Positions 1 through 7,224 of a stretch of 48,385 nt of DNA are shown here, in pieces. The DNA comes from Firmicutes bacterium CAG:24053_14 (GTDB lineage: Bacteria > Bacillota > Clostridia > Oscillospirales > Oscillospiraceae), in NCBI GenBank assembly GCA_001916715.1, contig MNSZ01000059.1, positions 1-48,385 on the forward strand, written 5' to 3'. A model generated the notes under the pieces. That model saw only the letters and a program-made list of their open reading frames with translations. It was not told where the DNA came from and did no database searches. The position numbers and the translations under genes are program-made. How positions within the stretch are numbered: the stretch's first letter is position 1; each line of letters opens with the position of its first letter.

Positions 1-1
1 G

Positions 2-709
2 CTCCGCTATCGCGGTTATTATTACGACACCGAGACAGGTTTTTACTATCTCCAATCTCGCTACTATGACCCCGAGATCGGACGTTTCATAAACGCCGAC
101 AGCTACGCCTCAACGGATGCAACAGGCCTCCTGAGCACCAACATGTTCGCATATTGCGAAAATGACCCGGTGAACAAGAGTGACCCGACAGGTGAGGTTG
201 CACCCATACTGATCGCCATGGCAGGCGGCGCGATGGTCGGACTTGCAGAGCAGTTCATGACGGATGTTATCTATGCCATGGTAACCGGCCAGCCGCTGGA
301 CGCATGCTTCAGCTCCGTTGGTACATATGTGTCATCGGCTGTTGGCGGTGCAATGTCTGTGCTCCCGGGTGGAGGCGTTATGAGAGCATTTTCGGAATTG
401 GTGTTAACTACGACTATACAGACAAGTATAGATGCCGCACTTGCACCGCAGAAATATGAAAAAACTACCCCCTATAGTGAAGCTATTGAAAATGTGTTTA
501 CGACGGGAGCTTCAAAGTTGGGAGATAAAACGGCATCAAATGTTGCTGACAAGATGTTCAAATCTGCGGCTAAGCAAGGAAAAGTTGGCTCAAAGGTGAC
601 AAAGGCAGCTGCTGGTGCCCTGAAATCCATCAAAAAGTACTTTGGTAATGCGTTTAACATACTTCTGCGTATACGAGATGATATGCGGCAGGATAAGCGA
701 GGGAGATAA
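2..709 (+). CDS. RHS/YD-repeat polymorphic toxin, C-terminal part (5' end outside window)
   Basis: The frame is open from the left edge, so only the end of the protein is visible. The first ~60 codons are the RHS-associated core tip: RYRGYYYDTETGFYYLQSRY, then YDPEIGRFINAD, closing with the DPTG motif at 182-193. In RHS proteins this is where the conserved shell ends and the variable toxin domain begins. The variable tail (~170 residues) starts with a Gly/Ala-rich hydrophobic stretch and ends in a Lys/Arg-rich segment. I do not recognise a catalytic motif. The next gene starts 2 bases after the stop, with its SD inside this gene's end, as in toxin-immunity pairs. A membrane-acting toxin is only inferred from the TM character of that neighbour. 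Confidence 0.85.
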   Translation, partial: LRYRGYYYDTETGFYYLQSRYYDPEIGRFINADSYASTDATGLLSTNMFAYCENDPVNKSDPTGEVAPILIAMAGGAMVGLAEQFMTDVIYAMVTGQPLDACFSSVGTYVSSAVGGAMSVLPGGGVMRAFSELVLTTTIQTSIDAALAPQKYEKTTPYSEAIENVFTTGASKLGDKTASNVADKMFKSAAKQGKVGSKVTKAAAGALKSIKKYFGNAFNILLRIRDDMRQDKRGR

Positions 710-711
710 AG

Positions 712-1197
712 ATGGACTTCTCAGAGTATACGGTATGGTTGCTGAAAACCGCACTTGCGTACTGGATTGTCTTTGCTATCATTATGCCATTCTTTCTCGC
801 TGGCGAACTCATATATATGAACTCAAAAAAGAAAATGACAAAAAAGGAAAATGGAGAATGGCAGCAAATTAATAATATAGCAATTGGGATGCTTGTAGTT
901 TTTTTCGTTATTAACATAGTAGATACTTTCCCAATTATTAAAGACGCTGTGGGACAGAACTATGTATGTGTTAAAGGAGAATATTCAATTGAGCATGCAA
1001 GGCAATCAAAAGGTGGTGGCGCGACAGAATGGGTTGTAATTACAACCGACGACGGAGCACGAATCGCATTAGACTACCCTCGAGGAAAAGACCTGAGCGA
1101 ACTGCCGGATGATACGTGCTATGGTACTGTGTGGTATTCCGAAAATTCACACTATATCCTTGAATTTATCCCCGATGAGCCTACAGACGGCAATTAG
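712..1197 (+). CDS. candidate immunity protein, two TM segments
   Basis: 161 residues. There are two hydrophobic spans, about residues 8-34 and 55-72 (GMLVVFFVINIVDTFPII), separated by a Lys-rich loop. A ~90-residue soluble tail follows with a beta-rich look (EWVVITTDDGARIALDYP). It follows the RHS toxin tip by 2 bases and uses the GGGAG at the end of that gene as SD, so the pair is translationally coupled. Position and size fit an immunity protein that blocks the upstream toxin at the membrane. No named immunity family was recognised, so the function rests on context. Its A+T-richer composition than the chromosomal core genes is typical of variable immunity genes. Confidence 0.6.
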   Translation: MDFSEYTVWLLKTALAYWIVFAIIMPFFLAGELIYMNSKKKMTKKENGEWQQINNIAIGMLVVFFVINIVDTFPIIKDAVGQNYVCVKGEYSIEHARQSKGGGATEWVVITTDDGARIALDYPRGKDLSELPDDTCYGTVWYSENSHYILEFIPDEPTDGN

Positions 1198-1214
1198 TAA
1201 TTAAAATCAAATTT

Positions 1215-1253
1215 GCAGGAGTATATCGCCTGATATGCTCCTGCGTTCCTTTT
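1215..1253 (+). terminator. rho-independent terminator after first toxin-immunity pair
   Basis: A stem of 12 pairs (1215-1226 with 1233-1244, one G-U) is followed by a short T-rich run TTCCTTTT. It lies 17 bases after the immunity stop and separates the first RHS unit from the orphan cassette. Confidence 0.6.
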
Positions 1254-1258
1254 GATGT

Positions 1259-1287
1259 TTGACAGCGCGGCGTGTGCGGTGTATAGT
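1259..1287 (+). promoter_or_regulatory. sigma-A promoter of the orphan RHS cassette
   Basis: TTGACA (1259-1264), a 17-base spacer and TATAGT (1282-1287). It lies just after the terminator and ~50 bases before the SD/ATG of the orphan RHS tip. An inverted repeat GTGTGCGG (1272-1279) / CCGCACAC (1313-1320) overlaps the spacer and could be an operator or an older terminator, since TTTTT follows it. Confidence 0.6.
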
Positions 1288-1336
1288 GAATAAAAGGAAT
1301 GTTATTAATTTGCCGCACACTTTTTCGAGGAGCCCT

Positions 1337-2290
1337 ATGAAAACGCAGACTATACACAGTTGTTTTCAATTAAGAATATTTATTACGATCATTGCAGACC
1401 CGGCGAACAACCAGCCGCTGGCAATGAAGTACAATAATACGTTGTACTATTATGTGCTCAACGCGCAGGGCGACGTTGTTCGCATAGTCGACAGCAGCCG
1501 CAACACTGTCGCAAGCTATACCTACGATCCCTGGGGCAAAATAATAAGCAGCAGTGGAACGCTTGCGGATATAAATCCTCTGCGTTATCGCGGTTATTAC
1601 TATGATTCCGAGACAGGCTTTTACTATCTCCAGTCGCGTTACTACGACCCCGAGATCGGCCGCTTTATAAACGCCGACAGCTACGCTAGCACCGACATGG
1701 TTGGTCTGCTCAGCACGAATATGTTCTCATATTGTGAGAACAACCCAGTAATGCGCGTTGACCCGACAGGCAAGTTCTGGGATATACTTGATTGCTTTAT
1801 GGCGGCACTAAGCTGGGAAGAATTTGTAAGCAATCCTTCTTGGGCAGGCTTCGGTTGGGCGGTTGCAGATACGATTTCACTTCTACCGGGGATTCCGTCG
1901 GTTAGTTATGTGCGTCGAGGCCTTGAAATTGCTGATACAGTTCAAGATATCAGTAAATCTATGAGAAGAATTCAAGATGCAGCAGAGACCTTACCACGCG
2001 GCAATAATTACGTTTATTATTCCTTGAATTCTAATGGCATAATTGATTATGTGTGGATCACTAATAACTTCGAGCGGCGTTCGGCTGAATGGGCGAGAAA
2101 AGGTAGAGTTATTCAGCACTATGTTGACGGAGTCGATCGCACGAGTGCACGTTATGTTGAGCAGGCGGTTATAGATACGTTTGGAATGAAGAAAAATGGA
2201 GGACTGCTTGATAATAAAATTAACAGTATTGCACCTAAACCAGTTACAATATATGAAAGGTTCAAACGATTTATGAAGCCGCTAATATGA
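1337..2290 (+). CDS. orphan RHS tip with GIY-YIG-like toxin domain
   Basis: 317 residues from the ATG at 1337 (GAGGAG at 1327-1332). The longer frame to 1259 overlaps the -35 box and is not used. Residues 1-18 are not RHS-like. RHS core homology begins near LAMKYNNTLYYYVLNAQGD and ends at DPTG (1760-1771), matching the core tip at the left edge. There is no YD shell, so this is a detached tip cassette. The last ~95 residues resemble GIY-YIG/URI nuclease toxins: VYYSL near the start, YVWITNNFERR with the expected Arg, EQAVID with the expected Glu, and LLDNKINSIAP. The usual Gly of YVGIT and His of AEH are both Trp here, so activity may be reduced. The presumed immunity gene follows after 18 bases. 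Confidence 0.7.
   Translation: MKTQTIHSCFQLRIFITIIADPANNQPLAMKYNNTLYYYVLNAQGDVVRIVDSSRNTVASYTYDPWGKIISSSGTLADINPLRYRGYYYDSETGFYYLQSRYYDPEIGRFINADSYASTDMVGLLSTNMFSYCENNPVMRVDPTGKFWDILDCFMAALSWEEFVSNPSWAGFGWAVADTISLLPGIPSVSYVRRGLEIADTVQDISKSMRRIQDAAETLPRGNNYVYYSLNSNGIIDYVWITNNFERRSAEWARKGRVIQHYVDGVDRTSARYVEQAVIDTFGMKKNGGLLDNKINSIAPKPVTIYERFKRFMKPLI
1580..1771 (+). repeat. second copy of RHS core tip (partner 2-193)
   Basis: Bases 2-193 and 1580-1771 encode the same ~64-residue RHS core tip at a constant offset of 1578 bases, diverged mostly at third codon positions. Such paired tips are the substrate for recombination that swaps toxin ends in RHS loci (established for RHS families; inferred here). 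Confidence 0.8.
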
Positions 2291-2308
2291 ATTCGGGAGG
2301 ATCATTTA

Positions 2309-2833
2309 ATGAAAAGAGCAAAGCTGGGGGATCTTTACTGCATGAAAGTTCCTAACGGTTATAAGATATATCAATGGGCCTACCAGATTCCTAATGATGG
2401 CAGTTACATTCGCGTCTTTCCACATCTGTATGAGAAAATTCCAGACAATCTTAGTGGAATCGTTGGATCTGAACATAGTTATATCATTGGATTTGCAGCA
2501 GCAAAAGCATACAGGAAAAATCTATCGGAATTGTTAGGAAATTTTGCGGTACCCCTACAATACCCGTTTCCACAGTATAGCCTAACTGTAGGTGTTGGGA
2601 GCAAAATGTGCATAAGAGACAATTCAACAGACAGATGGCTGACAGAGTTCGTTGGCGGATACGCTGAACTTCCAGAAAAATTTAGAGCTGTAAAAGCGCT
2701 GTCGGGCTCGGTAACACCGGATTGGCTTATGTATCTGTTTGATACAGATTTTGATTTCTCGGATTGGAACAGGTTCTTCCCGAGAGATGAAATTGATAAA
2801 TACCACAAGATTTATCAAACAATGCTTGAATGA
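2309..2833 (+). CDS. probable Imm26-like immunity protein
   Basis: 174 residues, SD GGGAGGATC 9 bases before the ATG. The N-terminus (KLGDLYCMKVPNGYKIYQWA) has the KxGDxxxxxxPxGxY pattern seen in Imm26-type immunity proteins, from memory and not from a search. The rest is a mixed alpha/beta soluble protein with no signal peptide or TM segment. It lies 18 bases after the orphan GIY-YIG-like toxin and is the natural partner for it. The phrase VGSKMCIRD in the middle resembles a translated sequencing adaptor, but the bases differ (see rejected items). Confidence 0.55.
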   Translation: MKRAKLGDLYCMKVPNGYKIYQWAYQIPNDGSYIRVFPHLYEKIPDNLSGIVGSEHSYIIGFAAAKAYRKNLSELLGNFAVPLQYPFPQYSLTVGVGSKMCIRDNSTDRWLTEFVGGYAELPEKFRAVKALSGSVTPDWLMYLFDTDFDFSDWNRFFPRDEIDKYHKIYQTMLE

Positions 2834-2879
2834 TCCAGTATGGAGACCGCATAGTTATGAATGATGATTCAATCATACT

Positions 2880-3482
2880 GCCGACAAGAAAATAGGTGAC
2901 GGCAACCAGGTATATCAGCGGCGTTCTGTGCGCGGTGCTGACTGCGGGACAACGACGCTTGAGTACGCCTACAGCACAACGACCGGTCTGCTCTCAAGCC
3001 TGAATGCGACTGTTCAGAACTCGAGCATCCCCGTGACCTACACGTATCAGGGCACGAACCAGCTCCGCAGCAAGGCAATAGGCAGCGTGATGACGAAGGC
3101 GTATAACTTCGGCACAAGCAGCGGCTACAGGACGGCGCTGCCGAACTTCGTAAATTACCGGGACCCGGACGGAAACCTTATCTATGGCGACTACTGCCTG
3201 TACGACGGCAACGGGCGCATAGTGAGCATAGCCGATTCGGGCAATACGTCGAGCGTGCGCGCGACCTACGGCTACGACGAGCAGGGGCAGCTCACCTCGG
3301 CAGCGGTCGGCGGAACGAGATATACCTACACCTACGGCATGGCAGGGGTTCGCAGCAGCAAGACCGTAGGCAGCACGACATATAAGTATACGACCCTCAG
3401 CGGACCTGTAACGCGGCAGACGGGCGGCAATGCAATTACACATCACAAAAAAATAACCGACCGCGAACGCGGCCGGTTATAA
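2880..3482 (+). pseudogene. displaced RHS/YD-repeat internal fragment
   Basis: An open frame with no plausible start carries YD-type repeats: VTYTYQGTNQLRSKA, YGDYCLYDGNGRIVSIADS, RATYGYDEQGQLTSA and RYTYTYGMAGVRSSKT. In a full RHS protein these precede the core tip. Here they lie downstream of both tips and break off near 3435 into non-RHS sequence. It is a leftover segment of an RHS gene, probably from recombination or tip exchange. Not expected to be expressed. Confidence 0.75.
3445..3480 (-). terminator. terminator of the PMT-rpiB-DUF4015 operon
   Basis: A 13-pair stem with one mismatch (3453-3465 with 3468-3480). Read on the minus strand it is followed by a T-run (the A-run 3447-3453). 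It separates the minus-strand operon from the RHS debris. Confidence 0.65.
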
Positions 3483-3491
3483 TTTTACTTA

Positions 3492-4601
3492 TTACTCCAT
3501 CAGAACCCAGCAGTCGGTGGAGGGGGATTGACCGGAGCACATCGGAACGATGCGCATTTTGGCTTTGCCGAGCTTGACGTAATCTGCGCCCTTTGTTACG
3601 GTGTCGGCGGCAGAGGCACTTTCGGCCGAGCAGTAGACGCGGTCGAATACCTTGAGCAGAATGTCGGCGCTCTGTCCTGTGACCTCGTCCGTGCCGTTTT
3701 GCAGGGCTGTGCTGCTCGTAAGCTGCACCGACATCTTCGTCGAGGACGAGCGCATTGCGCGCGTCACGCTTATGCCGAAGCTTGACACGGCGGTGACAGG
3801 CGTGGGCTTTACGGCCGAGCTTGAGGAAAATGCAAATTCAAGGCCGCTTGCCTCGGGCAGACGCATGCCCAAAAGGACGATCTCGTCAACGCCCATTTTC
3901 GAAAGCTCGCTGCAAAGCGAGAGAATGTAGCTCTTCACGGTCGCGTTCGTCGGGTCGAGCCATGCGCCGTTTGAATCGGAGTAAGCCTGGCCGGCGGTCG
4001 TTTTCAGCGCAAGCTGCGTGTATCGCGAAGCGAGCGTGTTATCGACAAAGCAGCACATGCGTACGGCAACATACTTATCCTGCTCCTTCAGCGAGGACAC
4101 GATGGATTTAAGGTCAACCGTGCCTGCCGTGCCGTAGCCCTTGGCGATATCGGCCTGCGAATCCCAAACGAGCATTCCCGTGACGGTTTTCACGTCGAGC
4201 AGAACGCCGCTCGCATCCGGAGCCTTGGACAGATACGACACAACGCCCGAAGCCGTCACCGAGGACGCGGGGACGTACACGAGCTTGACCGCGCCGAGAT
4301 TTTCGCCGGCGACGGCCTTTATGTTTGAATAATCGGCCTGACCGATCTCGAGCTGCGCATTGACAGGCTCGAAGCTCTGCTGCACGACCTCGCCGTCGTC
4401 GCTCTGGACGGGCTTTGCGCTGTCATCCTGGAGAAACGGTATCTCAAGATGCAGACCGCTGTTTGTCACCACTATATATTTTTGCAGTCCGTAGAAAAGC
4501 ATGACCGCAAAGGTGATGACGGCCAGAATGATTATCGTGGCTATCAGCGCCGGGGCGGTTTTCTTGCGCTTTCCGCGGTAAAATTCAGAGTTGTTTGCCA
4601 A
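3492..4601 (-). CDS. membrane-anchored DUF4015 (glycoside-hydrolase-like) protein
   Basis: 369 residues from a TTG start (GAGGA 9 bases upstream). A Lys/Arg-rich N-terminus is followed by one TM span at about residues 16-40, then a linker and a TIM-barrel-like domain. The domain has GVLLDVKTVTGML, KYVAVRMCCFVDNTLASRY, GAWLDPTNATVKSYILSL and GVDEIVLLGMRLPEASG. This order matches DUF4015 (PF13200), a putative glycosyl-hydrolase-like family of cell-envelope proteins. Catalytic residues are not assigned. It starts 5 bases after rpiB and is the last gene of a three-gene minus-strand operon. An outward-facing envelope role is inferred from topology. Confidence 0.75.
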   Translation of the reverse strand: MANNSEFYRGKRKKTAPALIATIIILAVITFAVMLFYGLQKYIVVTNSGLHLEIPFLQDDSAKPVQSDDGEVVQQSFEPVNAQLEIGQADYSNIKAVAGENLGAVKLVYVPASSVTASGVVSYLSKAPDASGVLLDVKTVTGMLVWDSQADIAKGYGTAGTVDLKSIVSSLKEQDKYVAVRMCCFVDNTLASRYTQLALKTTAGQAYSDSNGAWLDPTNATVKSYILSLCSELSKMGVDEIVLLGMRLPEASGLEFAFSSSSAVKPTPVTAVSSFGISVTRAMRSSSTKMSVQLTSSTALQNGTDEVTGQSADILLKVFDRVYCSAESASAADTVTKGADYVKLGKAKMRIVPMCSGQSPSTDCWVLME

Positions 4602-4606
4602 TTAAA

Positions 4607-5035
4607 TCAGTCCTCAATCTGCTTGATGCGGCGGACGTGTCTCTCGTCGCCGGAGAAGGGAGTGTCAAGGAAAGTGTCAACGATCTTAAGCGCAAGACCG
4701 GGGCCGACAACTCTTGCGCCCATTGCGAGGATGTTCGCGTCGTTGTGCAGCCTTGTCATCTCGGCCGAGAAGCAGTCGCCGCAGAGGGCCGCGCGGATGC
4801 CCTTGACCTTGTTTGCCGTGATGGAAATGCCGATGCCGGTGCCGCAGATTATGATGCCCTTTTCGCACTCGCCGTCTGCTACCGCATGGGCGACCGCCTT
4901 GCCGTAAACGGGATAGTCGCAGCTATCCTCGGAGTAAGTGCCGTAGTCTTTGTATTCAAGGCCGCGCGCGTCGAGGTGCTTCATGACCTCCTGCTTGAGC
5001 GCCCAGCCGCCGTGGTCGGAACCTAATGCGATCAT
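4607..5035 (-). CDS. rpiB: ribose-5-phosphate isomerase B
   Basis: 142 residues from the ATG at 5035 (GGAGG 11 bases upstream); the longer frame begins with a TTG that overlaps that SD. It interconverts ribose-5-P and ribulose-5-P in the non-oxidative pentose phosphate pathway. Family marks: MIALGSDHGGWALK at the N-terminus, CGTGIGISITANK with the catalytic Cys, and AALCGDCFSAEMTRLHNDAN. Full length for RpiB/LacA-B (about 140-150). The related LacAB and allose isomerases are less likely, as there is no sugar PTS or tagatose gene nearby. It is cotranscribed with the DUF4015 gene. Confidence 0.92.
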   Translation of the reverse strand: MIALGSDHGGWALKQEVMKHLDARGLEYKDYGTYSEDSCDYPVYGKAVAHAVADGECEKGIIICGTGIGISITANKVKGIRAALCGDCFSAEMTRLHNDANILAMGARVVGPGLALKIVDTFLDTPFSGDERHVRRIKQIED

Positions 5036-5107
5036 ATCTTTGTGATCCTCCAAATAAATATTACATTTTATTATCTCACTAAAAAGCGATAATTACAAGC
5101 AAATTTA

Positions 5108-6856
5108 TCAAAACGGCCAGCTCGGCAGCCATTTGAGCAGATTTGACGCCAGCTGGGCGTTGACTCTCAATCCGGACAAAACCGGGTAAAAGACGACAAA
5201 CAGCGCGCAGGCAAGCCCCGTCAGCCCGTAGACGTTGAATTTCCAGCCCTTTGTGTTGTCCTTCATGAGCCGGAACATGCGCGCGAGCGCGAGCACGAGG
5301 AACACCGACGAGGGGAAGTAGTGATACTCAAACGTTGTGCGCGTTATGAACACCCACGGCAGGAGCTGCGCGAGGTAGCCGATGACGATAAACAGCGAAA
5401 CATCGTCGCGCCGCTTTATCGCGAACACGGCGCACAGCGCCATCGCAATAAGCCCTGCCCAGCACAGCACGGGATTTAAAAATGCGCCGAAGGACGAGCG
5501 CGTGCCGTCCTCAAAATACTTGAGGTAGTACAGTATCGGCCGCTCGTCTATCACCCACTGCCACCAGCGCGAGGAGTAGGGGTGCTCGGTGTGGACGCCG
5601 GAGTGGTAGCTGAACATAAACTTCTGATTGTCCAGAACGAGGTTTGCGTAGTCGGAGGTGAAATACATGCCGACTCCGTGCATTCCGCTTGCCCGGCCGT
5701 AGGGGTAATAGCTCATGTAGTATATCGCAGCAGGGATGATAATGAAGAACACGACGCAGAACGCACAGTTTTTGAAAAACGCCTTCACCTCAAAATTGCG
5801 CAGCCAGTGGACGAGCCATATGACCGCAAGCCCGGCTCCGGCATAAAAGCAGGTCCATTTGCACGCGGCCCCTATGCCGAAAAACAGCCCCGAAAGCGCA
5901 AGGTCGCGTTTTCTGCCGCCGGTGATGTACATATACATGAAAAGGTACATGAGCAGGATGAAGAAAACGGCGTAGGTGTCGATCGTGGCAAGCCTTGTCT
6001 GCGAAAAGTGCATGAAGTCAAATGCAAAGATCGCCGTTGCACAGGCGCAGATGTCCGTCGAGCCGAACATGCGCTTTAAAAGCATGTACAGCACCGGCAG
6101 CATAAGCACGCCGAACAGAACTCCGGAAAATCTCCAGCCGAACGGCGTCATGCCGAAAAGCTCAATGCCGATGGCGATGATGAGTTTGCCCAGCGGCGGA
6201 TGCGAGATCTCGTACGGATACACGCCCTCGATGTTCTCGTATGCCGTGCGCGCGTGGTATATCTCGTCAAAATAAGTGCTGTTTAAATAGCTCTGGTATT
6301 CGGGCACCGTGCCTTGCTCGTCGAAAAGCTCCGGCGCGTCGGCGCATTGGCCGAAAAGCTCGCCGCCGCAGCGCACTGCAAGCTCGCCGAGGCGAACATC
6401 GCCCGATGCCGTCAGGCGGATATAGCGCGCATTGGGAACCTGCAATGCGTCAAGCTCAAAGTCGTTCCACTTAAACAGCGCAACATAGTTTTGCTCAAAG
6501 CTGCCTGCGTCGGAGAAATTGTTTCCGTCATCCGACAGCTCGATGCGGTAGCTCCCGGTGTTCAGCCCGGAATAGAGCATTATGCCGTCGATGCTGCGCA
6601 CCTCACCGAGATCGACCGTCACGCTCTCGCCGCTGTGAAAATCGTGGAATGACTGCGGCGCGTCGGTGTCGCCGAGGCCGATAAATGCCGTGACGGCATA
6701 GATTGCGGTTATTATTCCGAGCGCTATCGCATCGCGTCGGCCAAAGGCGCTTTTCGGCGTATTTTCGATCACCGCCGAGGCGGGGGATGGGCAGCCGAAG
6801 AAGAAAAGCCCTATGAAAAGCAAAATGAGTATCGGAAAAACGTATGTCAGCTGCAC
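5108..6856 (-). CDS. PMT-family membrane glycosyltransferase with discoidin-like insert
   Basis: 582 residues from the GTG at 6856 (GGAGG 6 bases upstream). It is a polytopic GT39/PMT-type enzyme that would transfer sugar from a lipid-phosphate donor to an extracytoplasmic acceptor. Two N-terminal TM spans are followed by a ~100-residue F5/8 type C (discoidin)-like domain (SGESVTVDLGEVRSIDGIML; RYIRLTASGDVRLGELAV). The PMT core then shows the acidic loop motif FDEIYHARTA, HPPLGKLI, and about nine further TM spans. The discoidin module in the first outer loop may bind the acceptor glycan or wall. It is the first gene of the operon with rpiB and DUF4015. The actual substrate is unknown. Confidence 0.85.
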   Translation of the reverse strand: MQLTYVFPILILLFIGLFFFGCPSPASAVIENTPKSAFGRRDAIALGIITAIYAVTAFIGLGDTDAPQSFHDFHSGESVTVDLGEVRSIDGIMLYSGLNTGSYRIELSDDGNNFSDAGSFEQNYVALFKWNDFELDALQVPNARYIRLTASGDVRLGELAVRCGGELFGQCADAPELFDEQGTVPEYQSYLNSTYFDEIYHARTAYENIEGVYPYEISHPPLGKLIIAIGIELFGMTPFGWRFSGVLFGVLMLPVLYMLLKRMFGSTDICACATAIFAFDFMHFSQTRLATIDTYAVFFILLMYLFMYMYITGGRKRDLALSGLFFGIGAACKWTCFYAGAGLAVIWLVHWLRNFEVKAFFKNCAFCVVFFIIIPAAIYYMSYYPYGRASGMHGVGMYFTSDYANLVLDNQKFMFSYHSGVHTEHPYSSRWWQWVIDERPILYYLKYFEDGTRSSFGAFLNPVLCWAGLIAMALCAVFAIKRRDDVSLFIVIGYLAQLLPWVFITRTTFEYHYFPSSVFLVLALARMFRLMKDNTKGWKFNVYGLTGLACALFVVFYPVLSGLRVNAQLASNLLKWLPSWPF

Positions 6857-6961
6857 GTTGAGCCTCCAATTCAAATAATAGTTAATTATATTAAATTGTA
6901 TGCCGCTTGTCCACCGTGCGCGGCAGTTGTTTTAAAAAATTCATATATTTTTTGTTCGTGC

Positions 6962-6990
6962 TTGACATAATGCGGTTTTGGAGATAAAAT
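6962..6990 (+). promoter_or_regulatory. sigma-A promoter of rny
   Basis: TTGACA (6962-6967), 17-base spacer, TAAAAT (6985-6990). The predicted transcript begins near 6997 and has a ~225-nt leader before the rny start. Confidence 0.75.
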
Positions 6991-7013
6991 TAATCGGATA
7001 ATATTTTAGACCA

Positions 7014-7173
7014 CTGCACCCATTTGGGGATTAGGATCGGTGCAGCGTTCATAAGATGCCCGGGGAGGCGTCTTTGCGAAAATATTAGTTTCAATTTTAC
7101 GGACGGAAAGCGCTTGAGGCTTCCGTCTTACCCTTAAATTACCCGGCAATTTTACCGAAGGGAGCATCCCTTC
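7014..7173 (+). promoter_or_regulatory. stem-rich leader of rny
   Basis: Four local stem-loops lie in the predicted 5' leader: CTGCACC 7014-7020 with 7039-7045; AGATGCC 7054-7060 with 7067-7073 (one G-U); GACGGAA 7102-7108 with 7121-7127; and GAAGGGA 7157-7163 with TCCCTTC 7167-7173 around a 3-base loop. No reading frame with a good SD was found in it and no T-run follows any stem. I do not recognise a named riboswitch. It could be a cis-acting element controlling RNase Y level, or a separate small RNA. Confidence 0.5.
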
Positions 7174-7224
7174 AACGGAAAACCACCGCAAAATTCTTAA
7201 AGAATGGAGGTGTGTTTACTTTCT

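Noticed and set aside
2597..2630. The peptide VGSKMCIRD in the Imm26-like protein resembles translated Nextera adaptor (VGSEMCIRD).
   Set aside because: At base level the match is partial (about 20 of 29), with differences mostly at third positions and in the Ser codon, and the reading frame runs through intact on both sides. A read-level check would settle it, but adaptor contamination should match exactly.
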